Shown here in pieces: positions 8,108-15,945 of a stretch of 55,003 bases of DNA. Positions within the stretch are counted from its first letter, which is position 1, and every line of letters starts with the position of its first letter. The stretch is from Planctomycetota bacterium (lineage in GTDB: Bacteria > Planctomycetota > Planctomycetia > Pirellulales > Lacipirellulaceae): contig JAKEIB010000137.1 of the NCBI GenBank assembly GCA_022614705.1, forward strand, positions 1-55,003. Direction: 5' to 3'. The notes beneath the pieces were generated by a model. It was not told the DNA's origin, did not search any database, and saw nothing but the letters and a program-made list of their open reading frames with translations. The translations under genes and the position numbers were made by a program.

Positions 8108-9247
8108 ATGCACGCAGCGACACTTACGGGCGAATTGAAGCGGCGGGCGGCCGAATTGGGCTTTTCGCAATGCGGCGTTTGCCCGGCCGTTTCGCTGCCG
8201 GGGGTGGCCCGGCTCGACGACTGGCTGGCCGCCGGCTATGCGGGCCAAATGCGATACCTGGCCGATCGCCGCGACGCATATAGCCACCCGCGCGGCGTTC
8301 TCGACGGCGCGCGAAGCATCGTCATGCTGGCGATGAATTACCGCACGGCCGAGCCGGCAACGCCGCATGCCGGCGAGGGACGCGTGTCGCGTTACGCGTG
8401 GGGAGACGCCGATTATCACGACGTGATACGCGCGCGGCTCGATGAACTCGCGTCGTTTTTGCATACCTGTAATCCAGATGTCCGGGTGCGGGGGGTCGTC
8501 GATACCGCCCCGCTACTGGAGCGCGAGTTCGCGCAGCTCGCCGGATTGGGCTGGATCGGAAAGAACACGCTCGTTTTGAACCGCGACGCGGGAAGCTGGT
8601 TCTTCCTCGCGGCGTTGGTGACAGACGTCGAACTGGCGTACGACCAGCCATACGATACGGACCACTGCGGCACTTGCCGGGCATGCCTCGATGCGTGCCC
8701 GACCAACGCGTTTCCGCGGCCGTATGTGCTCGACGCGTCGCGCTGCATCAGCTATCTCACGATCGAGTTGCGCGAGGCGATGCCGGTTGAGTTGCGGTCG
8801 GGCGTGGGCGATTGGGTGTTTGGATGCGATGTGTGTCAGGACGTTTGTCCTTGGAATTCGCGGGCGCCTGTCAGCCGCGAAGCGGGGTTTGCGCCGCGCG
8901 GCGACAGTAACCCGATTGATCTAATCGCGCTGTTTGAATTGGATGATGCGGCGTTTCGCGCGCGGTTTCGACACACGCCGTTGTGGCGGCCGAAGCGTCT
9001 CGGGTTGTTGCGCAATGCGGCGATCGTGCTTGGCAATCGGCCGACCGAAGCGGCACTTCCCGCACTCGTTCGCGGCCTCAATGACGTCGAGCCACTCGTG
9101 CGTGGTGCATGCGCATGGGCACTTGGGCGCTGCTTGCAGAGCGAGGCGCAGCAAGCGCTGGAACGTCGCCGAATGTTCGAAACGGACGAGGAAGTGTTAT
9201 CGGAAATCGATACGGCACTTTCAGCCGCCGTTGACCCGATCGTATGA
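8108..9247 (+). CDS. queG: Epoxyqueuosine reductase
   Basis: Cobalamin-dependent, iron-sulfur enzyme that reduces epoxyqueuosine to queuosine at the wobble base of tRNAs with GUN anticodons; cytoplasmic. 379 residues. The N-terminal domain holds the catalytic Asp segment VDTAPLLEREFAQLAGLGWI and GKNTLVLN. Two [4Fe-4S] ferredoxin motifs follow: CGTCRACLDACPTNAF near residue 190 and CDVCQDVCPWN near residue 240. The C-terminus has HEAT-like repeats (LPALVRGLNDVEPLVRGA) that bind tRNA in known structures. Start at ATG 8108; the A of ATGA at 9244 begins the downstream dus gene, so the two are translationally coupled. Confidence 0.96.
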   Translation: MHAATLTGELKRRAAELGFSQCGVCPAVSLPGVARLDDWLAAGYAGQMRYLADRRDAYSHPRGVLDGARSIVMLAMNYRTAEPATPHAGEGRVSRYAWGDADYHDVIRARLDELASFLHTCNPDVRVRGVVDTAPLLEREFAQLAGLGWIGKNTLVLNRDAGSWFFLAALVTDVELAYDQPYDTDHCGTCRACLDACPTNAFPRPYVLDASRCISYLTIELREAMPVELRSGVGDWVFGCDVCQDVCPWNSRAPVSREAGFAPRGDSNPIDLIALFELDDAAFRARFRHTPLWRPKRLGLLRNAAIVLGNRPTEAALPALVRGLNDVEPLVRGACAWALGRCLQSEAQQALERRRMFETDEEVLSEIDTALSAAVDPIV

Positions 9248-10344
9248 ATCCGGACAAAATCGAACTGATGAAAGGCACGCTGAAAGAACTATGCATCGGC
9301 TTGTTGCGGCTTGATTTTCCCGTGGTGCAGGCTGCGCTGTCGGGTTATAGCGATCTGCCGATGCGGGTGATCGCGCGGCGGCTTGGCGCGCCGTACACGC
9401 TTTGCGAGGTGATGCTCGACAAGTTCATTGTCGAACTGAAGCCGCGGCGGCGGAATCGGCATTTTTTCATGGTGGCCGATGAAGAGCATCCGACGGGTGG
9501 GCAGTTGATGGGCGCCGACCCGCAAGACTTCGCGCCGGCCGCGCTGCGACTGGTCGAGCACGGCTTTGACGTGATCGACGTTAACTTTGGCTGCCCCGTA
9601 AAGAAAGTATTGGGCCGTTGTCGAGGCGGATACCACCTGAGCCAACCGGCGGTAGCGCTGGAAATCGTGCGCCGCGTGCGCGACGCCGTGCCGGCGGAAA
9701 TTCCGGTCACGGTAAAGATGCGGCGCGGCATCGACGACTCGGCGGAAAGCCGCGAGAAGTTTTTTGAGATCTTCGACGGCGCATTCGCCTTAGGCGTGGC
9801 GGCGATCACCGTGCACGGTCGGACCGTGCATCAGCGGTACGATGGGCCGTCGCGCTGGGAGTTCCTGCGCGAAGTGAAGGCGTATGCGGGAGACCGCGTC
9901 GTGCTCGGTAGCGGTGACTTGTTCACCGCACAGGCGTGCATCGACATGATACGTTACACGGGCGTCGACGGCGTGACAGTCGCCCGAGGCGCCATCGGCA
10001 ATCCGTGGATCTTTGCCCAAACCCGAGCGCTTGCCGCCGGACTGCCGCTGCCCGAGCCGCCGACGCTTTACGAACAGCGGGACGTTATTTGTGAACACTA
10101 CCGGCTGGCCGAGGAGCTTTACGGCCCGGAGCGATGCCTGCCCGACATGCGGAAGTTCGCAATCAAATACTCGCAGCTTCACCCGCAACACATCGACGTG
10201 CGCAGCGACTTTTGTGCCGTACGCCACCCGGGCGGCTGGCGTGACGTGCTCGACAAGTGGTACGCCACGGAAGGCCCCGGCGTGCATCCGAACGTGACCG
10301 AGCCGAACCCTCGCTCCACCGAGGCGGCGCTCACCTCGGTGTAG
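9244..10344 (+). CDS. tRNA-dihydrouridine synthase
   Basis: FMN/NADPH-dependent reduction of uridines in the tRNA D-loop. 366 residues with the TIM-barrel motifs: VVQAALSGYSDLPMRVIARR near the N-terminus, DVIDVNFGCPVKKVLGR (with the catalytic Cys), VTVKMRRGID, VHGRTVHQRYDGPSRW, and VTVARGAIGNPWIF for phosphate binding, then a C-terminal helical domain. The segment after the catalytic Cys reads GRCRGGYHL rather than the common KGAGSALL, which marks a divergent Dus subgroup, so I do not assign A, B or C. The start codon overlaps the queG stop (ATGA). Later in-frame ATGs (9268) would still give a complete barrel. Confidence 0.93.
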   Translation: MNPDKIELMKGTLKELCIGLLRLDFPVVQAALSGYSDLPMRVIARRLGAPYTLCEVMLDKFIVELKPRRRNRHFFMVADEEHPTGGQLMGADPQDFAPAALRLVEHGFDVIDVNFGCPVKKVLGRCRGGYHLSQPAVALEIVRRVRDAVPAEIPVTVKMRRGIDDSAESREKFFEIFDGAFALGVAAITVHGRTVHQRYDGPSRWEFLREVKAYAGDRVVLGSGDLFTAQACIDMIRYTGVDGVTVARGAIGNPWIFAQTRALAAGLPLPEPPTLYEQRDVICEHYRLAEELYGPERCLPDMRKFAIKYSQLHPQHIDVRSDFCAVRHPGGWRDVLDKWYATEGPGVHPNVTEPNPRSTEAALTSV

Positions 10345-10365
10345 CGCATGAGGTTTGAGCGCGCG

Positions 10366-13300
10366 TTAGCGCACGAATGGAAAAATACTTTTGATGCGCT
10401 CACCAATGCCTGGTGCCGGCTCTTGGTTCTGGTTGGCTTGCGCCGGTAGTGGCTGCTGCTCGTTGGCGGCCGGCTGAACGATGTTCACTGGCCGTATGAG
10501 CGGCGTGTACTCGGTCAGGAACCGCGGCCAGTAGCGGTCCAGGAGGCGAGCGCAGTCGACGACACGGCCTTCCTCGTACGCGTTTTTGGCGGCGTGAGTC
10601 AGTTGCACGAACTGCAGAATCTCGGCCTCATCGTATTTGTAGAACTTGAGCGGGAAGAGCAGGTCGTATAGCTGCACGCCGTCGAGCCACACTTCACCGG
10701 GGCCCGTCAGCTCGAATCGCACGCGCATCTCGCCGCGCAACTCGAGCGGCAGGTCGTTGACGAGAATCGCTTTGTATTGCCATGGCGACGATGCCGATGC
10801 CGGGCCCGGCGCGGGCGGCGCGACGATCGCCGACCGTCGGTAGACATGTCCCTCGTGGATCGCTTCGATCACCATGCGCAGCTCGCCGGATGCAATTTTC
10901 TGATCGCGCACGTAAACGGTCATCGCGAGTTGGCCCGTCGGCGGAATCGGGAACGGTTCGCTTTCGAGGGCCGCAAGCTGACCATCGTTGCGGAAGTAGA
11001 CACACGTCGTGCCGTCCTGAGGATTGGTGGCGTCGAGTTCGACGGCCGCGGATTTTGTCGTGATTCGCCAACCCGACGGCGGCCCGGCACCGCCAAGCGG
11101 CTCGAAGCTCGGATTTCTAAGCGCCGAGTACGAACGCGGCGCGGTGGGATCACGATTCTCGAGGTCTGTGAGTCGAGCTTTCAGCTCGGCCTTGGCGGCC
11201 TCGTCGGACTCCGCTTTCACGTCAATGACTTGCACGCCCGGCGCGTCGATCTGCACCGCTTGAATTGCGTACGGTTCCAGCGCCAGCGGCCAGGGCTGCT
11301 GCCCAGCCGCAAGTGAGCGCAGCGTGGGCGACGCGGCGCGAGCATCGCTGTGGTCGACCAGCGGCGTCATCGTCGCGGCCTGCGGACTTTGAAGCGTGAC
11401 GTCCGCATTTGCGGGCCAGGGACTGGCGTTCACCACGAGCAGCGTGACGCGGTTCGGCTCGGAATACATGCGCACCGTGATCGGTTGCTTTGAGACTTCG
11501 GCGACGTCGGCCGTCGTCGGCAGTTGCCGGGTGATCTCGCGCAATTTGCGGAGCGAGTCGTCCTGGCCGAGCGGCAGCAGCTCGCCGCCATCGAGGACGA
11601 GGACCGGATCGTGTTGCAGCAGCGTTCGCACGTAAGGCTGCCGGACCGCCGAGCCCTGGGCCGACGGCTGGCTGATGATATCGATGCCACCCGCGATTTT
11701 TAGCGAGTCGGCTCGAAATGATGTAAGTCGCCGCCGCTCTGGACGGTGGTAGAGCAGGGCAGCCGCTTCGCCTTTGGATTCCGCCGGCCTTTGCCAGGCG
11801 TCGAACGCTTCGTTGAGCTCGAAGTCGATCGCGCGCTCCGCGAGCGGTGCCATGGATTCGACGTAGCGCGTCGCACACACAACGATGCCGGGCGTCTTTT
11901 CGAGCCGCTGGCGGTCGATTCCCGAATCGAGCAGCGCAGCATCGACTCGATTGGCAAGCAGAATGTTCGGACGCACGCGCGACGCGAGATGTGGATGATC
12001 GAACGATTCTTCCAATGTGAGAATCAGGCGTCGATCACCGTGCTTCGTGCCGCTTTGACGCAGTAATGCGGCGATTTTCGAGTAAAACGCCGCGACACGC
12101 TCGGTCCGCCAGGCGCGCCAAGCTTCGGCGTGGTCGCGTGTAACGAGGGCATGTCGCGCGGCAAAGCGGTTGGGTCCGTCGGCGGCTAGCGCGATCCCGG
12201 TGTCGCGTTCGAAGCGGGCAATCGTGGCGTCGTCGAGTCCCCAATCGAGCGGCGGAAGTTGCCCGTAGCCGTTGGCCGAAAGCTGAATTGCCAGGCCGGC
12301 GAACGCCGTGTGCTTGCCGTAGCGATCGACGAGTTCCTGCACCACTTGTAGCACGGCTTGCTGAACTCGCGGCTCGAGCAAATTGTAGTACGGCGCGAGG
12401 CCCTGCTGAGCGCCGTTCACCTCAAGCCAGGTCTTTCCGTTCGGTCCCACCCATTCCAGCCCGGACGTTTGTGGATTGTTCGTGCGGCGAAGCTCCTCCA
12501 ACGCAGGCAGTGGCGCGGCCAACTGCAGCGCGGGCACAAGGGCCAGTCCATCGCGATCAAAAATGCGAAACAACAGCTCCAAGCCATCGCGCTGCGGCGC
12601 GTCGCTCGCGCCGCGTCCCGAGTTGTACAACGGGGTGACCGGCAAATGCGAACTGGGATAAATCGCGCTGTCGTCGGCTAACACGTTCACGACCGCACTA
12701 TTGTATCCGCCGTAACGAGCGAACTCCGACAATCGCGTGGCGCTTTCGTAGAACGTTTGCCAGTCATCCACGGCGTTCGCTCCAATCACATTCGGTCGCC
12801 CTGGCTTGCTCAATCCCTGGCTGGCGCCGAACGATTCGGCAAGGAGCGGGCGAGCAATGTATGCCGCAACGAGCCGGTCTGATGGAGAACGGACTGCAGG
12901 AGCCGTGGTCAATTGCGGGTTACTTCGCTTGAGGACGCGGATGTGACCAAAGTGAGCTGCCGCGGTCAGATGCTGGTTGGTCACGAGCAGCAGCGGCGCT
13001 TGCGTGCGCGGCCAGAACATCGTGCGGTGCGTCTGCGTCGCGCGCTCGCGGCCGAAGCCTTCGACGTACACGCCCCCATCGCGTCCGATGCCGTCTGTCA
13101 CACCCGTGGCATTCGGCTCGACGATACTGATGCCGAAGTGCTGCTCTTCGTCGGCCGGGTACTCGATCTCCAGTAGATGTGGCGTGCCAAGCGCTTCCAG
13201 CGGCAGGGAATACGCCTGCCAGTGTGGATCGGCGTCGGCAACGGTTGGCGGCAGCTCGATGAATCGACCGAGCGGCCGCTCGACGGTGGCCGCGCGGATA

Positions 13301-14325
13301 CTGCCGAGCTGGCCGAAGTTCACACCGGGAATGCGACGCACCTGCGTCCACGTAGGCAAACGCTCCCACCAACGCGGATTCGTGGGATCGATTTCCAAAA
13401 CGGTTTGCCAGGACGCATTGGCTGCCGCTTGCTGGGGCCGGGCATCGAGCACGACGACGTCGAAGGCGCGTTCCGCCAAGGGCGCGGCGCCCCCGGGAAA
13501 GAATCGCGGGCGAAATCCGGGCGGCCGTTCCGCCGATACCCGCACCGTGTACGCCCCTTCGGCTCGCGGCAGCGACACGTTCATTGTGAGGACCGGAGCG
13601 CCATCGAAGGGCACGTTCAGTCGCTGCGGGTCGCTCCAAATAGTCTCTTTACGCCGCGCGGGCGACAGCGTTGTGTGGATATCGAGCGTGGTGCCCGGGG
13701 CCATATCGGGTAGTGTTGGGTGCAGCTCGAACGAGAATTGCTCGCCGGGCGCGAAGATGTGAGTGTCGCGGTCCAGCACGATGCGCAGCGGATCGGCGGG
13801 GACGTGCTCAACCTTCAGCGTGTTGCCGCGATCGTCGAGGCGAATCTCGAACGGGCGGCGCAGAACGTCTGCCAGTGGCACTGCGATTGGTGATGCCGGT
13901 TTGCTTGCGTCTGGCGACAATTCGACGAACAGTTGCGACGACTGACCGGCGTTGGCGTCAAGTTGAAGCGCGTCCTGATTGTGTGCGCTGAGCGACTTCA
14001 CACGGACCTGGCCGCCTTCCAGCCAAATCGAGCCCGCGCTATCGGCCGCCCGGCTGAGCAACCTCAATTCCGATAGCGAACCATTGCTGAGCGAGATGCG
14101 TCCGACCCAAGCGCTCGCGTCGCCACCGCCCCAGGCGATGCGCAGCCGCATTGGTTCGCTAATCGGTTCTTGGGCCGGAGCCGAACCGCTGAACAATGCG
14201 CACAGCAGCAGCGCGATCGTCGCAATGATTGCGCGGCGGTGACCGCGGTTGAAGCCGCGCTCCGGGGGCGGCGCATCTCGCGCGCAAGCGGTTACCGACA
14301 ATGACGGACTTCCATGTCCGATCAT
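10366..14325 (-). CDS. Large secreted multidomain protein with a glycoside-hydrolase-like core
   Basis: 1319 residues. After an arginine-rich leader, the stretch AIIATIALLLCALFSGSAPA (about residues 32-51) is a signal or membrane anchor. Residues about 60-460 look like beta-sandwich repeats. A central region from about 490 (SEFARYGGYNSAVVNVLADD) to 830 resembles the (beta/alpha)8 'GHL10'-type glycosidase-like fold, with segments such as FRIFDRDGLALVPALQLA and KHTAFAGLAIQLSANGYG. Catalytic acids cannot be assigned safely. Residues about 1090-1230 (RNPSFEPLGG...GWRI) look like a carbohydrate-binding beta-sandwich. The role is probably in the periplasm or at the surface; the substrate is unknown. 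It lies beside the surface-polysaccharide genes and may act on that polymer (inference). Confidence 0.7.
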   Translation of the reverse strand: MIGHGSPSLSVTACARDAPPPERGFNRGHRRAIIATIALLLCALFSGSAPAQEPISEPMRLRIAWGGGDASAWVGRISLSNGSLSELRLLSRAADSAGSIWLEGGQVRVKSLSAHNQDALQLDANAGQSSQLFVELSPDASKPASPIAVPLADVLRRPFEIRLDDRGNTLKVEHVPADPLRIVLDRDTHIFAPGEQFSFELHPTLPDMAPGTTLDIHTTLSPARRKETIWSDPQRLNVPFDGAPVLTMNVSLPRAEGAYTVRVSAERPPGFRPRFFPGGAAPLAERAFDVVVLDARPQQAAANASWQTVLEIDPTNPRWWERLPTWTQVRRIPGVNFGQLGSIRAATVERPLGRFIELPPTVADADPHWQAYSLPLEALGTPHLLEIEYPADEEQHFGISIVEPNATGVTDGIGRDGGVYVEGFGRERATQTHRTMFWPRTQAPLLLVTNQHLTAAAHFGHIRVLKRSNPQLTTAPAVRSPSDRLVAAYIARPLLAESFGASQGLSKPGRPNVIGANAVDDWQTFYESATRLSEFARYGGYNSAVVNVLADDSAIYPSSHLPVTPLYNSGRGASDAPQRDGLELLFRIFDRDGLALVPALQLAAPLPALEELRRTNNPQTSGLEWVGPNGKTWLEVNGAQQGLAPYYNLLEPRVQQAVLQVVQELVDRYGKHTAFAGLAIQLSANGYGQLPPLDWGLDDATIARFERDTGIALAADGPNRFAARHALVTRDHAEAWRAWRTERVAAFYSKIAALLRQSGTKHGDRRLILTLEESFDHPHLASRVRPNILLANRVDAALLDSGIDRQRLEKTPGIVVCATRYVESMAPLAERAIDFELNEAFDAWQRPAESKGEAAALLYHRPERRRLTSFRADSLKIAGGIDIISQPSAQGSAVRQPYVRTLLQHDPVLVLDGGELLPLGQDDSLRKLREITRQLPTTADVAEVSKQPITVRMYSEPNRVTLLVVNASPWPANADVTLQSPQAATMTPLVDHSDARAASPTLRSLAAGQQPWPLALEPYAIQAVQIDAPGVQVIDVKAESDEAAKAELKARLTDLENRDPTAPRSYSALRNPSFEPLGGAGPPSGWRITTKSAAVELDATNPQDGTTCVYFRNDGQLAALESEPFPIPPTGQLAMTVYVRDQKIASGELRMVIEAIHEGHVYRRSAIVAPPAPGPASASSPWQYKAILVNDLPLELRGEMRVRFELTGPGEVWLDGVQLYDLLFPLKFYKYDEAEILQFVQLTHAAKNAYEEGRVVDCARLLDRYWPRFLTEYTPLIRPVNIVQPAANEQQPLPAQANQNQEPAPGIGERIKSIFPFVR

Positions 14326-14729
14326 GGTGCGTAGTTTCTGTCGAAATGACGGCGCGTGACGGCGCCAAATTGGTCGCCGTCAAAGAACGTTAACTTCCGA
14401 CCGGGCAACGGTTTTGCGCTGCGGTACGGGTCGCGGATTCTAGTGGCGGCGAGCACCGGCAACTAGATCAGCTTGTACTGCCGCGAGTGTCGTGAATCGG
14501 GCCGTATTCGAACGCTAGCGTCAGCCGACGAGATCAGCGAGCGCGTGGTCGCCACGGCGACCTCGCATCGCAGCATTGGGTATGGTCAAGTCGAAAAGCA
14601 CTGCTTGCTTCCCCGGGGAGCGCGATTACTTAACAGCGAGTAGTGTCAGGTCGAGCAACGACGATGTTTGGTGCGCTGCAAGGTCGCCGCGGCGACCACA
14701 CGAATCGAAGGTGTGCTTTCGCAATCTCG
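14326..14729. other. Intergenic region with a widely spaced inverted repeat
   Basis: No gene could be supported on either strand. The notable structure is the pair of self-complementary 19-mers listed at 14545-14699. Confidence 0.6.
14545..14699. repeat. Pair of palindromic 19-mers in inverted order (GTGGTCGCCxCGGCGACCT)
   Basis: 14545-14563 and 14681-14699 are reverse complements at 18 of 19 positions, and each is itself nearly palindromic (GGTCGCC/GGCGACC). A single related unit is at 41484-41499. Confidence 0.75.
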
Positions 14730-15863
14730 TCACGGATGCAGTGTTTCGTCCATTGTTTTCGTCAGCGTCTCGACGACGTCGGGGCACAATTTGGCGACGT
14801 CGTTGGCCTCCCAACGATCGTCCGGCCGTACGAACAGTTCACTGCTTGGCGCTGTGGACGAGTCCTGTCGCAGACACCATTCGCAAGTGCGTATCGCGCG
14901 TTGGCCGAGAAGGCTAGTGGAGATGAGCGCGTCGCGCCAACGAGGGCGCGCGCTCATTGCGAGCGAGCGAATGTTCGCGCCGTCGTTGAGATCGAGCAGC
15001 ACGGACGCGAGATCGACGTGCGTCGTGAGTTGGTTCGACCGACCTAGTCGGCCAAGCTGGCCGGGAAAGCGAATCAGCCAGGGGACGTGAAGCTGCTCGC
15101 TGTACAGGCGTGGGTCGACGCCGCCGACGCGGCGATGCTCGCCGAGTGGGTAGCCGCGCGCGCCGAGTAGCGTGACGAGCCATTGATTCGCAGAGTCGTT
15201 CGACTCAAGCGTGTTGAGCAGCGCGTCCCAGCACTCGTCGAGCACCATTGCTTGCGCCGCATACGCGCAGGCGTAGCGAAACGCTGCGTCAGGGTCGTCG
15301 GCGTCCGTTACGACGAAATCGGGCGGCGTAGCTTCGTCCACCGGCGGCGGATCACTCTCGTCGAGCAGTGACTGTTGCAGTTCGAGCGGCGCGTCCCACG
15401 GCCCGTACATGCCGCGGGCGTGGAGCCAAAAGAGCTGCGACGTTCCCGGTTTTGCCGACGCCACAACCTCCGATGCAGTCGCGAACAAGCGTGCCAGCGA
15501 CGTGTGCGATGCATCCGCAGTGCGCGCGTTGCCCGCCCTGCGCGAGGGTTTGTCGGCTATTTGCAAACACCGATCGAATGCGTTTGCCGCGTCAAACGCC
15601 GCGAGTTCAGGCACATCGGTCACGAGCGTCGTCGTGTAACCGGCGCTATTGAGCTGTTGCGGTAGAGACCGCGCGGCTGAATGCCATAAATCGCGATAGA
15701 TTGCGTCGAGCTCCGTGGCCTGCCCGTAGCACCAATCGAGAAGGAAGCTATCGGCGGCGAAGCGATCGAGCGCGGGAGTTGGGAACGAAGTGTTGCCGTA
15801 AGCGCCCAGCGCCGAGGCGCGCAGCCCATCGACGACGACGACCAAGATGTTGTGCGCGGGCAT
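14730..15863 (-). CDS. Degenerate sulfatase/alkaline-phosphatase-fold protein
   Basis: 377 residues from ATG 15863. The frame continues upstream to 15920, but those codons are repeat DNA. The N-terminus NILVVVVDGLRASALGAYGN followed by FPTPALDRFAADS matches the alkaline phosphatase/sulfatase superfamily. The late segment reads LVTLLGARGYPLGEHRR, then LYSEQLHVPWLIRFPG, where active enzymes have a SDHG metal-binding sequence before the GEH. Here Asp-His is replaced by Ala-Arg, and no C/S-x-P-S-R nucleophile motif is present. It therefore looks like a pseudoenzyme or a strongly altered one. No signal peptide, so it is probably cytoplasmic. Same strand as, and 75 bases after, the ligase-glycosyltransferase fusion. 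Confidence 0.8.
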   Translation of the reverse strand: MPAHNILVVVVDGLRASALGAYGNTSFPTPALDRFAADSFLLDWCYGQATELDAIYRDLWHSAARSLPQQLNSAGYTTTLVTDVPELAAFDAANAFDRCLQIADKPSRRAGNARTADASHTSLARLFATASEVVASAKPGTSQLFWLHARGMYGPWDAPLELQQSLLDESDPPPVDEATPPDFVVTDADDPDAAFRYACAYAAQAMVLDECWDALLNTLESNDSANQWLVTLLGARGYPLGEHRRVGGVDPRLYSEQLHVPWLIRFPGQLGRLGRSNQLTTHVDLASVLLDLNDGANIRSLAMSARPRWRDALISTSLLGQRAIRTCEWCLRQDSSTAPSSELFVRPDDRWEANDVAKLCPDVVETLTKTMDETLHP

Positions 15864-15883
15864 GACGGCGAATATAGCAGGAA

Positions 15884-15945
15884 GAATGGCGAATGACGAA
15901 TGACGGATTTCCGATTCCATTCGTCATTCGGATTTCGTCATTTGC
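15884..15945. repeat. Inverted repeat, GAATGACGAATG family, copy 1
   Basis: Tandem GAATGRCG units on the left face their complement (CATTCGTCATTCG) on the right. The right end contains the TGA stop (15938-15940, minus strand) of the ligase-WecG fusion. The left end extends the sulfatase-like frame upstream of its likely start. A second copy is at 18194-18264. Confidence 0.8.
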
